Shown here: one piece after another, positions 50,519 to 57,630 of the stretch | Numbering within the stretch: the stretch's first letter is position 1 | Layout of the letters: the number at the start of each line of letters is the position of its first letter | From: an uncultured Trueperaceae bacterium | Lineage (GTDB): Bacteria; Deinococcota; Deinococci; Deinococcales; Trueperaceae | Direction: 5' to 3' | DNA length: 64,000 nt | Assembly (NCBI GenBank): GCA_937873495.1 | Contig: CALMXZ010000007.1 | Coordinates: 198,325 to 262,324, forward strand | Position numbers and translations under genes: made by a program | The notes under the pieces: generated by a model | The model's input: the letters and a program-made list of their open reading frames with translations, nothing else | Told to the model about the DNA's origin: nothing | The model's database searches: none

Positions 50519-51849
50519 CTGAGAACCTCCGTCGCCACGTTGCCCGTGGCCTTGGCGAGCGCCATGAGATCGAGTAGGTAGTTGAGCCTGGCCGTGCTCA
50601 CCTGGCCGGCGGCTTGGAGAGCGGCCACTTGCGCCTGCAGAACGTCGGCCTGGCCGATCACGCCGAGCTCGAAGCGCGCCTGCGCCGCCGCGCCGGCCGC
50701 TTGCGCCAGGTCGGCGCGGGACTCGGCGACCTGCACGCGAGCCGCGTCCGCCTCCACCTGGACCCCGAGCGCGGCGACCTCGACGCGCGCGCCGGCGAGC
50801 GCCTGCGCGAGGCGCGCCTGCGCCTGCTCGTACGCCACCTCGGCCGAGGCGACGCGCGTGTCCGGCGGGCCGAGGGGCACGCTGGCGCTCACGCCGAGGC
50901 TCGCGCGCCAGGCCGCGCCCGCGCCCCCGCCGGCCGAAGCCGTGGAGGTGGAGAATCGGCTCGTGAAGGCCGGCGTCTGGTCGCGCGTGTCCATGGACGC
51001 GCCGAGGCTGACGGACGTGGCGCCCGAGGAGGTGGACACCGAGGCGTTGGCGGACACGGTGATGCCGGCGGCGCGGCGCGCCTGGGCGAGCGAATCCGCC
51101 GCCGCCGCCAGGTCGCGCTGCGCCGCGCGGACGTCGGCACGGGCGGCCAGGGCGTCGTCGTCGGTCGCCTCTGCCGCGAGCGGCTGCCCGCCCGGTAGGT
51201 CCGGCGCGACGCCGGTGACGTTGACGCCGAGGGCCAACGAGAGGTCGGTGTACGCGGCGGCCAGCGCCGCCTCCGCCGCCTTGAGGTCGAGCTCGGCGCT
51301 CTTCTCGCTCAGCTCGGCCTGCGCCACGTCTGTGGCCAGCGCGGCGCCTGCCGCCAGCCGGGTGCGCGCCGCCTCCGCCTGGAGGCTCGCCACTTGCAGT
51401 TGCAACTGCGCCACATCGCGCGCCGTGGTGGCCGCCAGGGCCGCGGAGTAGAGGCGCACGGCCTGCTGGACGGCGTCGGCGCGCGCCGTCACGACCGCCG
51501 CCTCGGCCGCCTCGAACGAGCGCTGGGCAGCGGCGGCGGCCTCCGCGGTGGCGCCCCAGCCGACCCGCAGGCTGGCGTTGACGGACAGGTCGAGCGCGAG
51601 GTTAGTGCCCTGGCCCGTGAAGTCCGTGGAGGTCGTGACGCCGCCCGACGCGCTGGCCGACACCGGATACAGGGCCGAGGCGAGCGAGAGGCGCGCCAGC
51701 TCGAGCTGCGCCTCGGCGGCCGTGACGGAACTGCCCGCGGCGGCCAGCTCGACCGTTCGCGCGAAGGTGACGACCTCGCCGCCCTGGGCGGCCGCCACGG
51801 CGGCGAAGGCCAGGAGCAGGCCCGCGACGAACCGCGCCGCGCGCGCCAT
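50515..51849 (-). CDS. TolC-family outer-membrane efflux protein, first copy
   Basis: A 444-residue secreted OEP/TolC protein. The signal peptide is FVAGLLLAFAAVAAAQ. Two OEP repeats follow (TVELAAAGSSVTAAEAQLEL onward and DDALAARADVRAAQRDLAAA onward), with a beta-strand rich insert (TSSGATSVSLGASMDTRDQT, SLGVSASVPLGPPDTRVASA) in the barrel part. ATG 51849 overlaps the stop of the MacB permease (TGATG); a GTG one codon earlier is also open. Forms the outer-membrane duct of the pump. Confidence 0.85.
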   Translation of the reverse strand: MARAARFVAGLLLAFAAVAAAQGGEVVTFARTVELAAAGSSVTAAEAQLELARLSLASALYPVSASASGGVTTSTDFTGQGTNLALDLSVNASLRVGWGATAEAAAAAQRSFEAAEAAVVTARADAVQQAVRLYSAALAATTARDVAQLQLQVASLQAEAARTRLAAGAALATDVAQAELSEKSAELDLKAAEAALAAAYTDLSLALGVNVTGVAPDLPGGQPLAAEATDDDALAARADVRAAQRDLAAAADSLAQARRAAGITVSANASVSTSSGATSVSLGASMDTRDQTPAFTSRFSTSTASAGGGAGAAWRASLGVSASVPLGPPDTRVASAEVAYEQAQARLAQALAGARVEVAALGVQVEADAARVQVAESRADLAQAAGAAAQARFELGVIGQADVLQAQVAALQAAGQVSTARLNYLLDLMALAKATGNVATEVLR

Positions 51850-53105
51850 CACTCGTACCTCAGCGCGTCGACGGGGTCGAGCGCCGCCGCGCGCCGCGCG
51901 GGGTAGAAGCCGAAGAAGACCCCGACGGCGGCCGAGAAGCCGAAGGCCGCCAGCATGGCCCCTGGCGTCGCGACGGCGCTCAGGCCGAAGCGCGGCAGCA
52001 CCACGAAGGCGAGCAGCAGGCCGAAGCCGATGCCAAGGAGGCCGCCGCCGACGGCCAGCAGCAACGACTCGACGAGGAACTGCGAGAGGATGTCGCGCGG
52101 CTTGGCGCCGAGCGCCTTGCGCACCCCGATCTCGCGGGTGCGCTCGGTGACGGAGACGAGCATGATGTTCATGATCCCGATACCCCCTACGAGCAGGCTG
52201 ATGCCGGCTATTGACGCGAGGAAGAGCGTGAGCGTGCCGGTGACCTCGGAGAAGCTGGCCAGCACGTCGCCTTGGTTCTGGACCTGGTAGTCGCGGTCCT
52301 TCTGCGGCCCCATGCCGTGCCTGAGGTCGAGCAGCTCCTCGATGAGGGCCTGCGCGCCTTTGAGGTCGTCGGCCGAGCGCGCCTGGACGTAGACGCTCTG
52401 CACGGTCGGCTCGCCCACCGCCGAGGGGCGCCCGACGCGCTGCAGGTAGGTGGAGAGCGGGATGAGCACACTGCTGTTCATGCTGTTGCCGCCCGCGCCC
52501 TTATCGGGCAGCACGCCGAGGACGGTGTAGGTGACGCCCGCTATCTTCACGGTGCCGCCCACGGCCGAGCCCGTCGGGAACAGCTCGGAGGCGACGGTGT
52601 AGCCGAGAACGGCGACGCGGTTGCGCGCGTCGACGTCGGCCTGGCTGAAGAGCGTGCCCTGCTCTGGCTCCGTGTTGCGCACCGCGCCGAACTCCGGCCA
52701 CGTGCCGACCACGGTGGCGTTGACGTTCAGGCTCCCGTTCTTGAGCTGCGCGTTGCTCTGCACGACGGGCGCGACGGCGGACACGGACTCCCAGCCGGCG
52801 TCGCGGATGGCCACCGCGTCGGCCAGGGTGACGCTCTGGCGCGGGCCGCCCCGCACCAGGCCGCCACCGCCACCGCCACCGCCGCCGAAGGCGCCGCCGA
52901 CCGTGAGGAGGTTCGTGCCGAGGTTCGTGATGCTCTGCTGCACGCCGGCGTTGACGCCGGCGCCGACGGCCGTGAGCGCCACGACGGCGGCCACGCCGAT
53001 GATGATGCCGAGCGTAGTGAGCACGGAGCGCATGACGTTGCCGCTGAGGCTGCGCCACGCCATGCCGAGCACCTGGAACGGCCCGAGCCCGTGCCGCCTG
53101 GTCAC
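51849..53105 (-). CDS. MacB-type ABC transporter permease
   Basis: A 418-residue FtsX-like permease. The N-terminal helix is VLTTLGIIIGVAAVVALTAV, preceded by LGMAWRSLSGNVMR. The MacB periplasmic core follows (residues about 45-280), with a Gly-rich loop GGAFGGGGGGGGGLVRGG. The end has GGIGIMNIMLVSVTERTREI, then GVRKALGAKPRDILSQFLVE and three helices, and the closing FYPARRAAALDPVDALRYE is standard. GTG start overlaps the ATPase stop. Works with the MacB ATPase, MacA-like adaptor and TolC proteins around it. Confidence 0.94.
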   Translation of the reverse strand: MTRRHGLGPFQVLGMAWRSLSGNVMRSVLTTLGIIIGVAAVVALTAVGAGVNAGVQQSITNLGTNLLTVGGAFGGGGGGGGGLVRGGPRQSVTLADAVAIRDAGWESVSAVAPVVQSNAQLKNGSLNVNATVVGTWPEFGAVRNTEPEQGTLFSQADVDARNRVAVLGYTVASELFPTGSAVGGTVKIAGVTYTVLGVLPDKGAGGNSMNSSVLIPLSTYLQRVGRPSAVGEPTVQSVYVQARSADDLKGAQALIEELLDLRHGMGPQKDRDYQVQNQGDVLASFSEVTGTLTLFLASIAGISLLVGGIGIMNIMLVSVTERTREIGVRKALGAKPRDILSQFLVESLLLAVGGGLLGIGFGLLLAFVVLPRFGLSAVATPGAMLAAFGFSAAVGVFFGFYPARRAAALDPVDALRYE

Positions 53106-53899
53106 GCGCGCCGCTCGTCGGAGGCGATCACGCCGTCGCGGACGACGACCGTGCGCTCGGCCCGCTCGGCCACGTCCGGTTCGTGGGTAACGACCATGAT
53201 GGTCGAGCCCGCCGCGTGGAGCTCGCCGACGAGGTCGAGGATCTCGTCGCCCGTGGCGGTGTCGAGGTTGCCCGTCGGCTCGTCGGCGAGTAGCAGCGCC
53301 GGGGCCATGGTGAGGGCGCGGGCGATGGCGGCACGCTGCTTCTGGCCGCCGGAGAGCTGGCTTGGCAGACTATGCAGCTTGTCACCCAAGCCGACGAGCT
53401 CGAGCAGTTCCACGGCGCGCTTGCGCCGCCGGGCCGCCGGGGCCCCCGCGTACACGAGCGGCAGCTCGACGTTCTCGAGCACGTCGAGGCGCGGCAGCAG
53501 GTTGAACGCCTGGAAGACGAAGCCGATGTAGCTGTTGCGCGCCTCGGCGCGCTCCCGCTCGTCGAGGCTGGCCACGTCGCGCCCGCGCAGGAAGTAGTTG
53601 CCCTCCGTCGGGCGGTCGAGGAGGCCGAGCACGTTCATGAGGGTGGACTTGCCGCTGCCGCTCGGGCCCATGAGCGCCACGTACTCGCCCTCGTGCACGG
53701 CAAGCGACACGCCCTTGAGCGCCCTGAACTCCCCGCCGCCGAAGCGGTAGGCCTTGATGACGTCGCGCAGCTCGAGCAGCGGGGCCCCGAGCGCCGGCTG
53801 CGCGGCAGGCGCGCCTGGTGCAGCAGGCGCGCCGGGTGCGGCCGGCGCGTCGGCCGCGGCCGACGCGCCGGGTGCAGCAGGCGCGCCCTCGGCACTCAC
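53102..53899 (-). CDS. MacB-type ABC transporter ATPase with Ala/Pro/Gly N-terminal tail
   Basis: A 265-residue ATPase. Walker A is GPSGSGKST, signature LSGGQKQRAAIARAL, Walker B LLLADEPTGNLDTATG and the switch His in MVVTHEPDVAERAER; these match the LolD/MacB class. The first 37 residues are an Ala-Pro-Gly repeat (PAAPGAPAAPGAPAAQP) absent from other members; the domain proper starts at LLELRDVIKAYRFG. GTG start overlaps the stop of the adaptor gene. Confidence 0.94.
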   Translation of the reverse strand: MSAEGAPAAPGASAAADAPAAPGAPAAPGAPAAQPALGAPLLELRDVIKAYRFGGGEFRALKGVSLAVHEGEYVALMGPSGSGKSTLMNVLGLLDRPTEGNYFLRGRDVASLDERERAEARNSYIGFVFQAFNLLPRLDVLENVELPLVYAGAPAARRRKRAVELLELVGLGDKLHSLPSQLSGGQKQRAAIARALTMAPALLLADEPTGNLDTATGDEILDLVGELHAAGSTIMVVTHEPDVAERAERTVVVRDGVIASDERRA

Positions 53900-55320
53900 C
53901 GCTGGCCCCCGCCCTGCGGCACGCGGAGCGTCGCCCCGCCGCCACCGAACCCGCCGCCGATGCCGACACCGGGCAGACCGAACTGCTGCGCCCCCCGTGC
54001 GCCGTTCGCCGCCGCCCCCGTCTGGCCCGGCGTGAACTGGGCGCCGCTCGGCACGACGACCTCGGCAGCATCCGTGAAGTCGCCGGTGACGACGCTCTGG
54101 AAGCCGACGGTCTCGATGACCTCAACGTCGCGGCGTTCCGTCGCGCCGGCGGACGTGACGACCATCAGGCTGCTGCCGCGCGGCGTCCGGGCCAACGCCT
54201 GGCTCGGCACGGTGAGGGCCTGCTCGACCTGCTTGACGGCGATCTCTGCCTCCGCCGTCATGCCGGGCCGCAAGGTGAGGTCGGCGTTGGGGAGCGTGAC
54301 GACGACGTCGAAGATGGCGATGTTGCTCTCCAGGCGCGCCACGGGCGACACGGCGGTGACGCTGCCCCTGAAGACCCGGCCGGGCAGCGCGTCGAGCGTG
54401 ACGGTGGCCGGTTGGTCGCGCTTGACGGTGCCGACCTGCGTCTCGTCGATCTGGACGACGAGCGCGAGCGTGGAGTCGTCGATGAGCGTGAGGAGGTTGC
54501 TGGAGTCGTTGACGCCCGCCCCGACCACGACGTTGACCTGCGACACGACGCCGTCGAACGGCGCGGTAACGGTGAGGGACGCGAGGTCGGCCTGCGCCTC
54601 CTCGACGTCGAGCTCGGCTTGAGAGACGCTTAGCTGCGAGTTCGTCAGGTCGTCCTGGCGGGCGGTGGCCTGCAGGGCGAGGGTGGACGCGAGGGAGGTG
54701 AGGTCGGCCTGGGCGTCGGCGGCAGCCTTGGCGGCGTCCTCAAAGGCCGACTGCGCGTTGCGCAAAGACTCGTCGCTCTCGGCGCCGAGGCCCTGCAGGT
54801 TGCGCACGAGCTCGAGCTCCCCGGCCTTGGTGTCGGCCGTGCGCTTCGTGGTGGCCACGTTCGCCTCGGCGGCGGCCCGCTGCTGGGCCGCCGAGGACTG
54901 CGCCTGGGCCTGGCTCGACTGGAGCGACCGGAGTTGCGCCTGCGCGCGCTCCAGCGCGAACTCCGCCAGCTTGAGGGAACGCTCGAACCCGCTCGGGTCG
55001 AGGCGCGCCAGTTGGTCGCCCGCCTTGACGCGGTCGCCGACGGCGGCGATCTCGGCGATGCGGCCAGTCAGCCCGGCGGCCACCGTCAGGTTGAGCGACG
55101 TGCTCGCCCCCAGCGTGCCAGGGCCGGCGACGGTGACGTTGTGGGGCGCGAGGACCACCGGCATGGTCTGGGGGCCCGCCTGGGACGCGCTCTCGGGCGT
55201 TGCCGCCCTACTGACGAGGAAGTAGGCGGTGGCGCCACCAACGACGACGAGCGCGAGGGCGGCCACCAGCCAACGGCGACGCGCGCGAACGGGCGCAGTG
55301 CGGGTCGAGGTCCGTTCCAT
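53896..55320 (-). CDS. MacA/HlyD-type periplasmic adaptor
   Basis: A 474-residue membrane-fusion protein. One N-terminal helix (RRWLVAALALVVVGGATAYF), a lipoyl-like half-motif (LGASTSLNLTVAAGLTGRIA, GDRVKAGDQLARLD), a long coiled coil (residues about 130-260, FALERAQAQLRSLQSSQAQA) and return lipoyl half (LTVTAPFDGVVSQVNVVVGA). The C-terminus is Gly-rich (GVGIGGGFGGGGATLRVPQG). First gene of the efflux operon, with its own promoter and a direct repeat upstream. Confidence 0.92.
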   Translation of the reverse strand: MERTSTRTAPVRARRRWLVAALALVVVGGATAYFLVSRAATPESASQAGPQTMPVVLAPHNVTVAGPGTLGASTSLNLTVAAGLTGRIAEIAAVGDRVKAGDQLARLDPSGFERSLKLAEFALERAQAQLRSLQSSQAQAQSSAAQQRAAAEANVATTKRTADTKAGELELVRNLQGLGAESDESLRNAQSAFEDAAKAAADAQADLTSLASTLALQATARQDDLTNSQLSVSQAELDVEEAQADLASLTVTAPFDGVVSQVNVVVGAGVNDSSNLLTLIDDSTLALVVQIDETQVGTVKRDQPATVTLDALPGRVFRGSVTAVSPVARLESNIAIFDVVVTLPNADLTLRPGMTAEAEIAVKQVEQALTVPSQALARTPRGSSLMVVTSAGATERRDVEVIETVGFQSVVTGDFTDAAEVVVPSGAQFTPGQTGAAANGARGAQQFGLPGVGIGGGFGGGGATLRVPQGGGQR

Positions 55321-55384
55321 TCAGTGCACTCCCGTGGCGCCGGACGTCGCGCTCTGTCCGAGCGGGTTCCGGCGCAGACCCCAC

Positions 55385-55418
55385 ATGATAGGTAGCTTGT
55401 GTGTAGGGTTCGTGTAGG
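55385..55418 (-). promoter_or_regulatory. MacA operon promoter with 11-bp-spaced direct repeat
   Basis: Minus-strand -10 TATCAT (55385-55390) lies 64 nt before the adaptor ATG and has no good -35. In that place are two direct copies of GTGTAGG on the plus strand (55401-55407 and 55412-55418), 11 bp apart, which is the spacing of OmpR/PhoB-type response-regulator boxes. Suggests activation by a two-component system not encoded in the window. Confidence 0.5.
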
Positions 55419-55438
55419 CGACGGGGTGCAAGGCACCG

Positions 55439-56221
55439 TCAATCCGGCCGGCCGACGTCCAGCGGCAGCCGCGTGCGGCGCGCTACCGGCCCGTCGCGCA
55501 CGATCCTGCCGTCCAGGAGCTCGACCTTGCGCTCCGCCAGGTCGGCGATGCGCGGGTCGTGCGTGACCATCACGATGGACATGCCCGCCTCGTGCAGGCC
55601 GGAGATGACCTCGAGGATGGCGTGGCCGTGCTCGCTGCTCAGGTTGCCGGTCGGCTCGTCGGCCAGGAGGAGCGTCGGCTCGTTCACGAGCGCGCGGGTG
55701 ATGGCGACGCGCTGCTGCTGGCCGCCGGAGAGCTGGCTCGGGAAGTGCCCGAGGCGGTCGGCCAGGCCGACCTTCGTGAGCTGCGCGGTGGCCCGCTCGC
55801 GGCGCTCCCGCGGGTTCACCCCCGCGTAGACGAGCGGCTGCTCCACGTTCTCCAAGGCCGTCAGGTCGGGCAGCAGGTTGTACGCCTGGAACACGAAGCC
55901 GAAGTGGCGGTTGCGGACGCGCGACAGCTCGCGGTCGGCCAGGCGCGTGACGTCGTGGCCTTCGAGCTCGTAGCTGCCCGACGTGGGCGTGTCGAGGCAG
56001 CCGAGGATGTGCAGGAGCGTCGACTTGCCGGAGCCCGAGATGCCGATGATGCTCACGAACTCGCCGCGCCTGACCTCGAGGTCGATGCCGTCGAGCGCGG
56101 CGACGTCGGTGCCGCCCATGTCGTACACCTTGAAGATGCTGCTCAGCTTGACCATCGGCACCGCGGTGATCGCACCGCTGCGCTGGTCGGCGGTCGCGGC
56201 GGCCTGCGTAGCTTCAGCCAT
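55439..56221 (-). CDS. MacB/LolD-type ABC transporter ATPase
   Basis: A 260-residue ATPase. KLSSIFKVYDMGGTDVAALD starts the domain; Walker A GISGSGKST, signature LSGGQQQRVAITRAL, Walker B LLLADEPTGNLSSEHG, switch His in MVTHDPRIADLAER. It partners the HlyD protein upstream (10 nt apart) and probably the divergent MacB-like permease at 57631-60105. The C-terminal tail RTRLPLDVGRPD is not conserved. Confidence 0.94.
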   Translation of the reverse strand: MAEATQAAATADQRSGAITAVPMVKLSSIFKVYDMGGTDVAALDGIDLEVRRGEFVSIIGISGSGKSTLLHILGCLDTPTSGSYELEGHDVTRLADRELSRVRNRHFGFVFQAYNLLPDLTALENVEQPLVYAGVNPRERRERATAQLTKVGLADRLGHFPSQLSGGQQQRVAITRALVNEPTLLLADEPTGNLSSEHGHAILEVISGLHEAGMSIVMVTHDPRIADLAERKVELLDGRIVRDGPVARRTRLPLDVGRPD

Positions 56222-56230
56222 AGCTCCTCC

Positions 56231-57571
56231 TCATCTGACCTCTCCCTCGCTCGCGAGCTTCACGCTCGCGTACTCCTTGTAGGCCTCGTACGAGGTCGTG
56301 ACGACGCGGAGCCCGGCCTCCAGGCCGCTGAGCACCTCGACCTTGTTGCCGTCTATGAGCCCGAAGACGACGGATACGCGCCGCGCCTCCCCGCCATCGA
56401 CCACGAAGGCCAACCGCTCGCCGCCGGTCGTGAGGTAGGCGCCGCGAGGCAGGTACAGCGCGTCGTCGCGCCTGCCCGTCTCCACCTCGATGGTGACACT
56501 CCCGCCCAGCCGCAGGCCGGCAGGCGGCTCGTTGAACACGAGAGCGGCACGCACCACGAGGCCGCCCGCCTGTGCGGACTGCTGGGCCTGCTGCGCCACG
56601 AGCGCGACGCTGCCCTGGTAGTCCACCCCGGCAATCCGCAGGTTCGCGGGCTGGCCGACCGCGAGGAGGCGCGCCTGCGCCTCGCTGAACTCGGCGTCGA
56701 CCCGCAGGTCGTCCGTGCCCGCGATGGTGACGAGCAGGGAGCGGGCCGCCACGCTGTCGCCTACCGCGGCTGAGAGCTCGATGACGCGGCCCGTTATGGG
56801 CGAGCGCAGTTCGGACGCCGCGACCTGGCCCGTGGCAAGCTCGAGCGCGCCTCGCGCCCGTTCCACGTCCGCCGCCGCCCCGGAGCGCGCGAGCTCCCGC
56901 CGCGCGGCGGCGTTGCGCTCGTCGGCACGGGCGTCCTCGACGGCCTGCTCGGCCGACCTCACGGCCGCCTCGGCCGCCTCGACGTCCTTCCTCGGTATGG
57001 CGCCAAGCGCGTACAGCGTGCGAGCCGAGTCCAGCGCCGTTCGCGCCTCCGAGACAGTGCGCTCCAACCGCGCCAGGACGCTCGCCGCCTCGCGGACCGC
57101 GGCGGCCTGCTCCAGCTCCAGCTCGGAAGCGCGCCGCTGCGCCTGTGCAAGGTCGGCTTGCTTGTCGGCCACCGCGCGCTGCAGCTCGGGCGAGTCGACA
57201 TGGCCGAGCAGTTGGCCGGCCGCCACGTCGTCGCCCTCGGCGATCAGCCAATCCACCAACACGCCCGCGCCCGGCGCCAACACCGAGCGCTCGTGGCGCG
57301 GCACGAGCGTGCCGCCGCCGCGCACGTACTCCACCAGCGTGCCGCGCTCCACCACCGCCGTCTCGAACGAGCGGACGGTGAACACATCGGCCTTCGGCCG
57401 CAGGAGCATGAACGGCACGATCACGAGGGCAGCCAGCAACGCGAGGATCACCAGCAGCAGCGGCCAAGGCGTGCGGCGCCTCTCCCCTTTCGGCCGGGCC
57501 GGCTGCTGAATGATGGGCTCGTTGCGTTGTGAAGCGATGCTCACGGTGCTTGCCCCCGTCCTCGCTGCCAC
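56231..57571 (-). CDS. HlyD/MacA-type adaptor of the second efflux system
   Basis: A membrane-fusion protein of up to 446 residues. Cytosolic tail, one helix (WPLLLVILALLAALVIVPFM), lipoyl half-motif (RSVLAPGAGVLVDWLIAEGD, VAAGQLLGHVDS), coiled coil (residues about 120-235) and return half (ASELRSPITGRVIELSAAVG), then a beta domain. GTG at 57571 or a GTG at 57544 (VSIASQR) could start it. A -10 TATCAT on the minus strand (57592-57597) lies 20 nt upstream of the first. Divergent from the permease, 59 nt between start codons. Confidence 0.9.
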   Translation of the reverse strand: MAARTGASTVSIASQRNEPIIQQPARPKGERRRTPWPLLLVILALLAALVIVPFMLLRPKADVFTVRSFETAVVERGTLVEYVRGGGTLVPRHERSVLAPGAGVLVDWLIAEGDDVAAGQLLGHVDSPELQRAVADKQADLAQAQRRASELELEQAAAVREAASVLARLERTVSEARTALDSARTLYALGAIPRKDVEAAEAAVRSAEQAVEDARADERNAAARRELARSGAAADVERARGALELATGQVAASELRSPITGRVIELSAAVGDSVAARSLLVTIAGTDDLRVDAEFSEAQARLLAVGQPANLRIAGVDYQGSVALVAQQAQQSAQAGGLVVRAALVFNEPPAGLRLGGSVTIEVETGRRDDALYLPRGAYLTTGGERLAFVVDGGEARRVSVVFGLIDGNKVEVLSGLEAGLRVVTTSYEAYKEYASVKLASEGEVR

Positions 57572-57591
57572 CTAAATGGGTCTTGGTCTGC

Positions 57592-57625
57592 ATGATAGCG
57601 CGTCTTTATTAAGAAGCTATAGAAT
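57592..57625. promoter_or_regulatory. Divergent promoters of the second efflux system
   Basis: Minus-strand box TATCAT (57592-57597) serves the HlyD-ATPase pair. Plus-strand box TAGAAT (57620-57625) is 5 nt before the permease ATG, making that mRNA leaderless. The 59-nt gap leaves no room for independent regulation, so both arms are probably controlled together. Confidence 0.5.
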
Positions 57626-57630
57626 CCTAC

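Noticed and set aside
52855..52895. CCACCGCCACCG-type run in the MacB permease as a repeat element
   Set aside because: It simply encodes the poly-Gly loop of the protein and is not a separate element.
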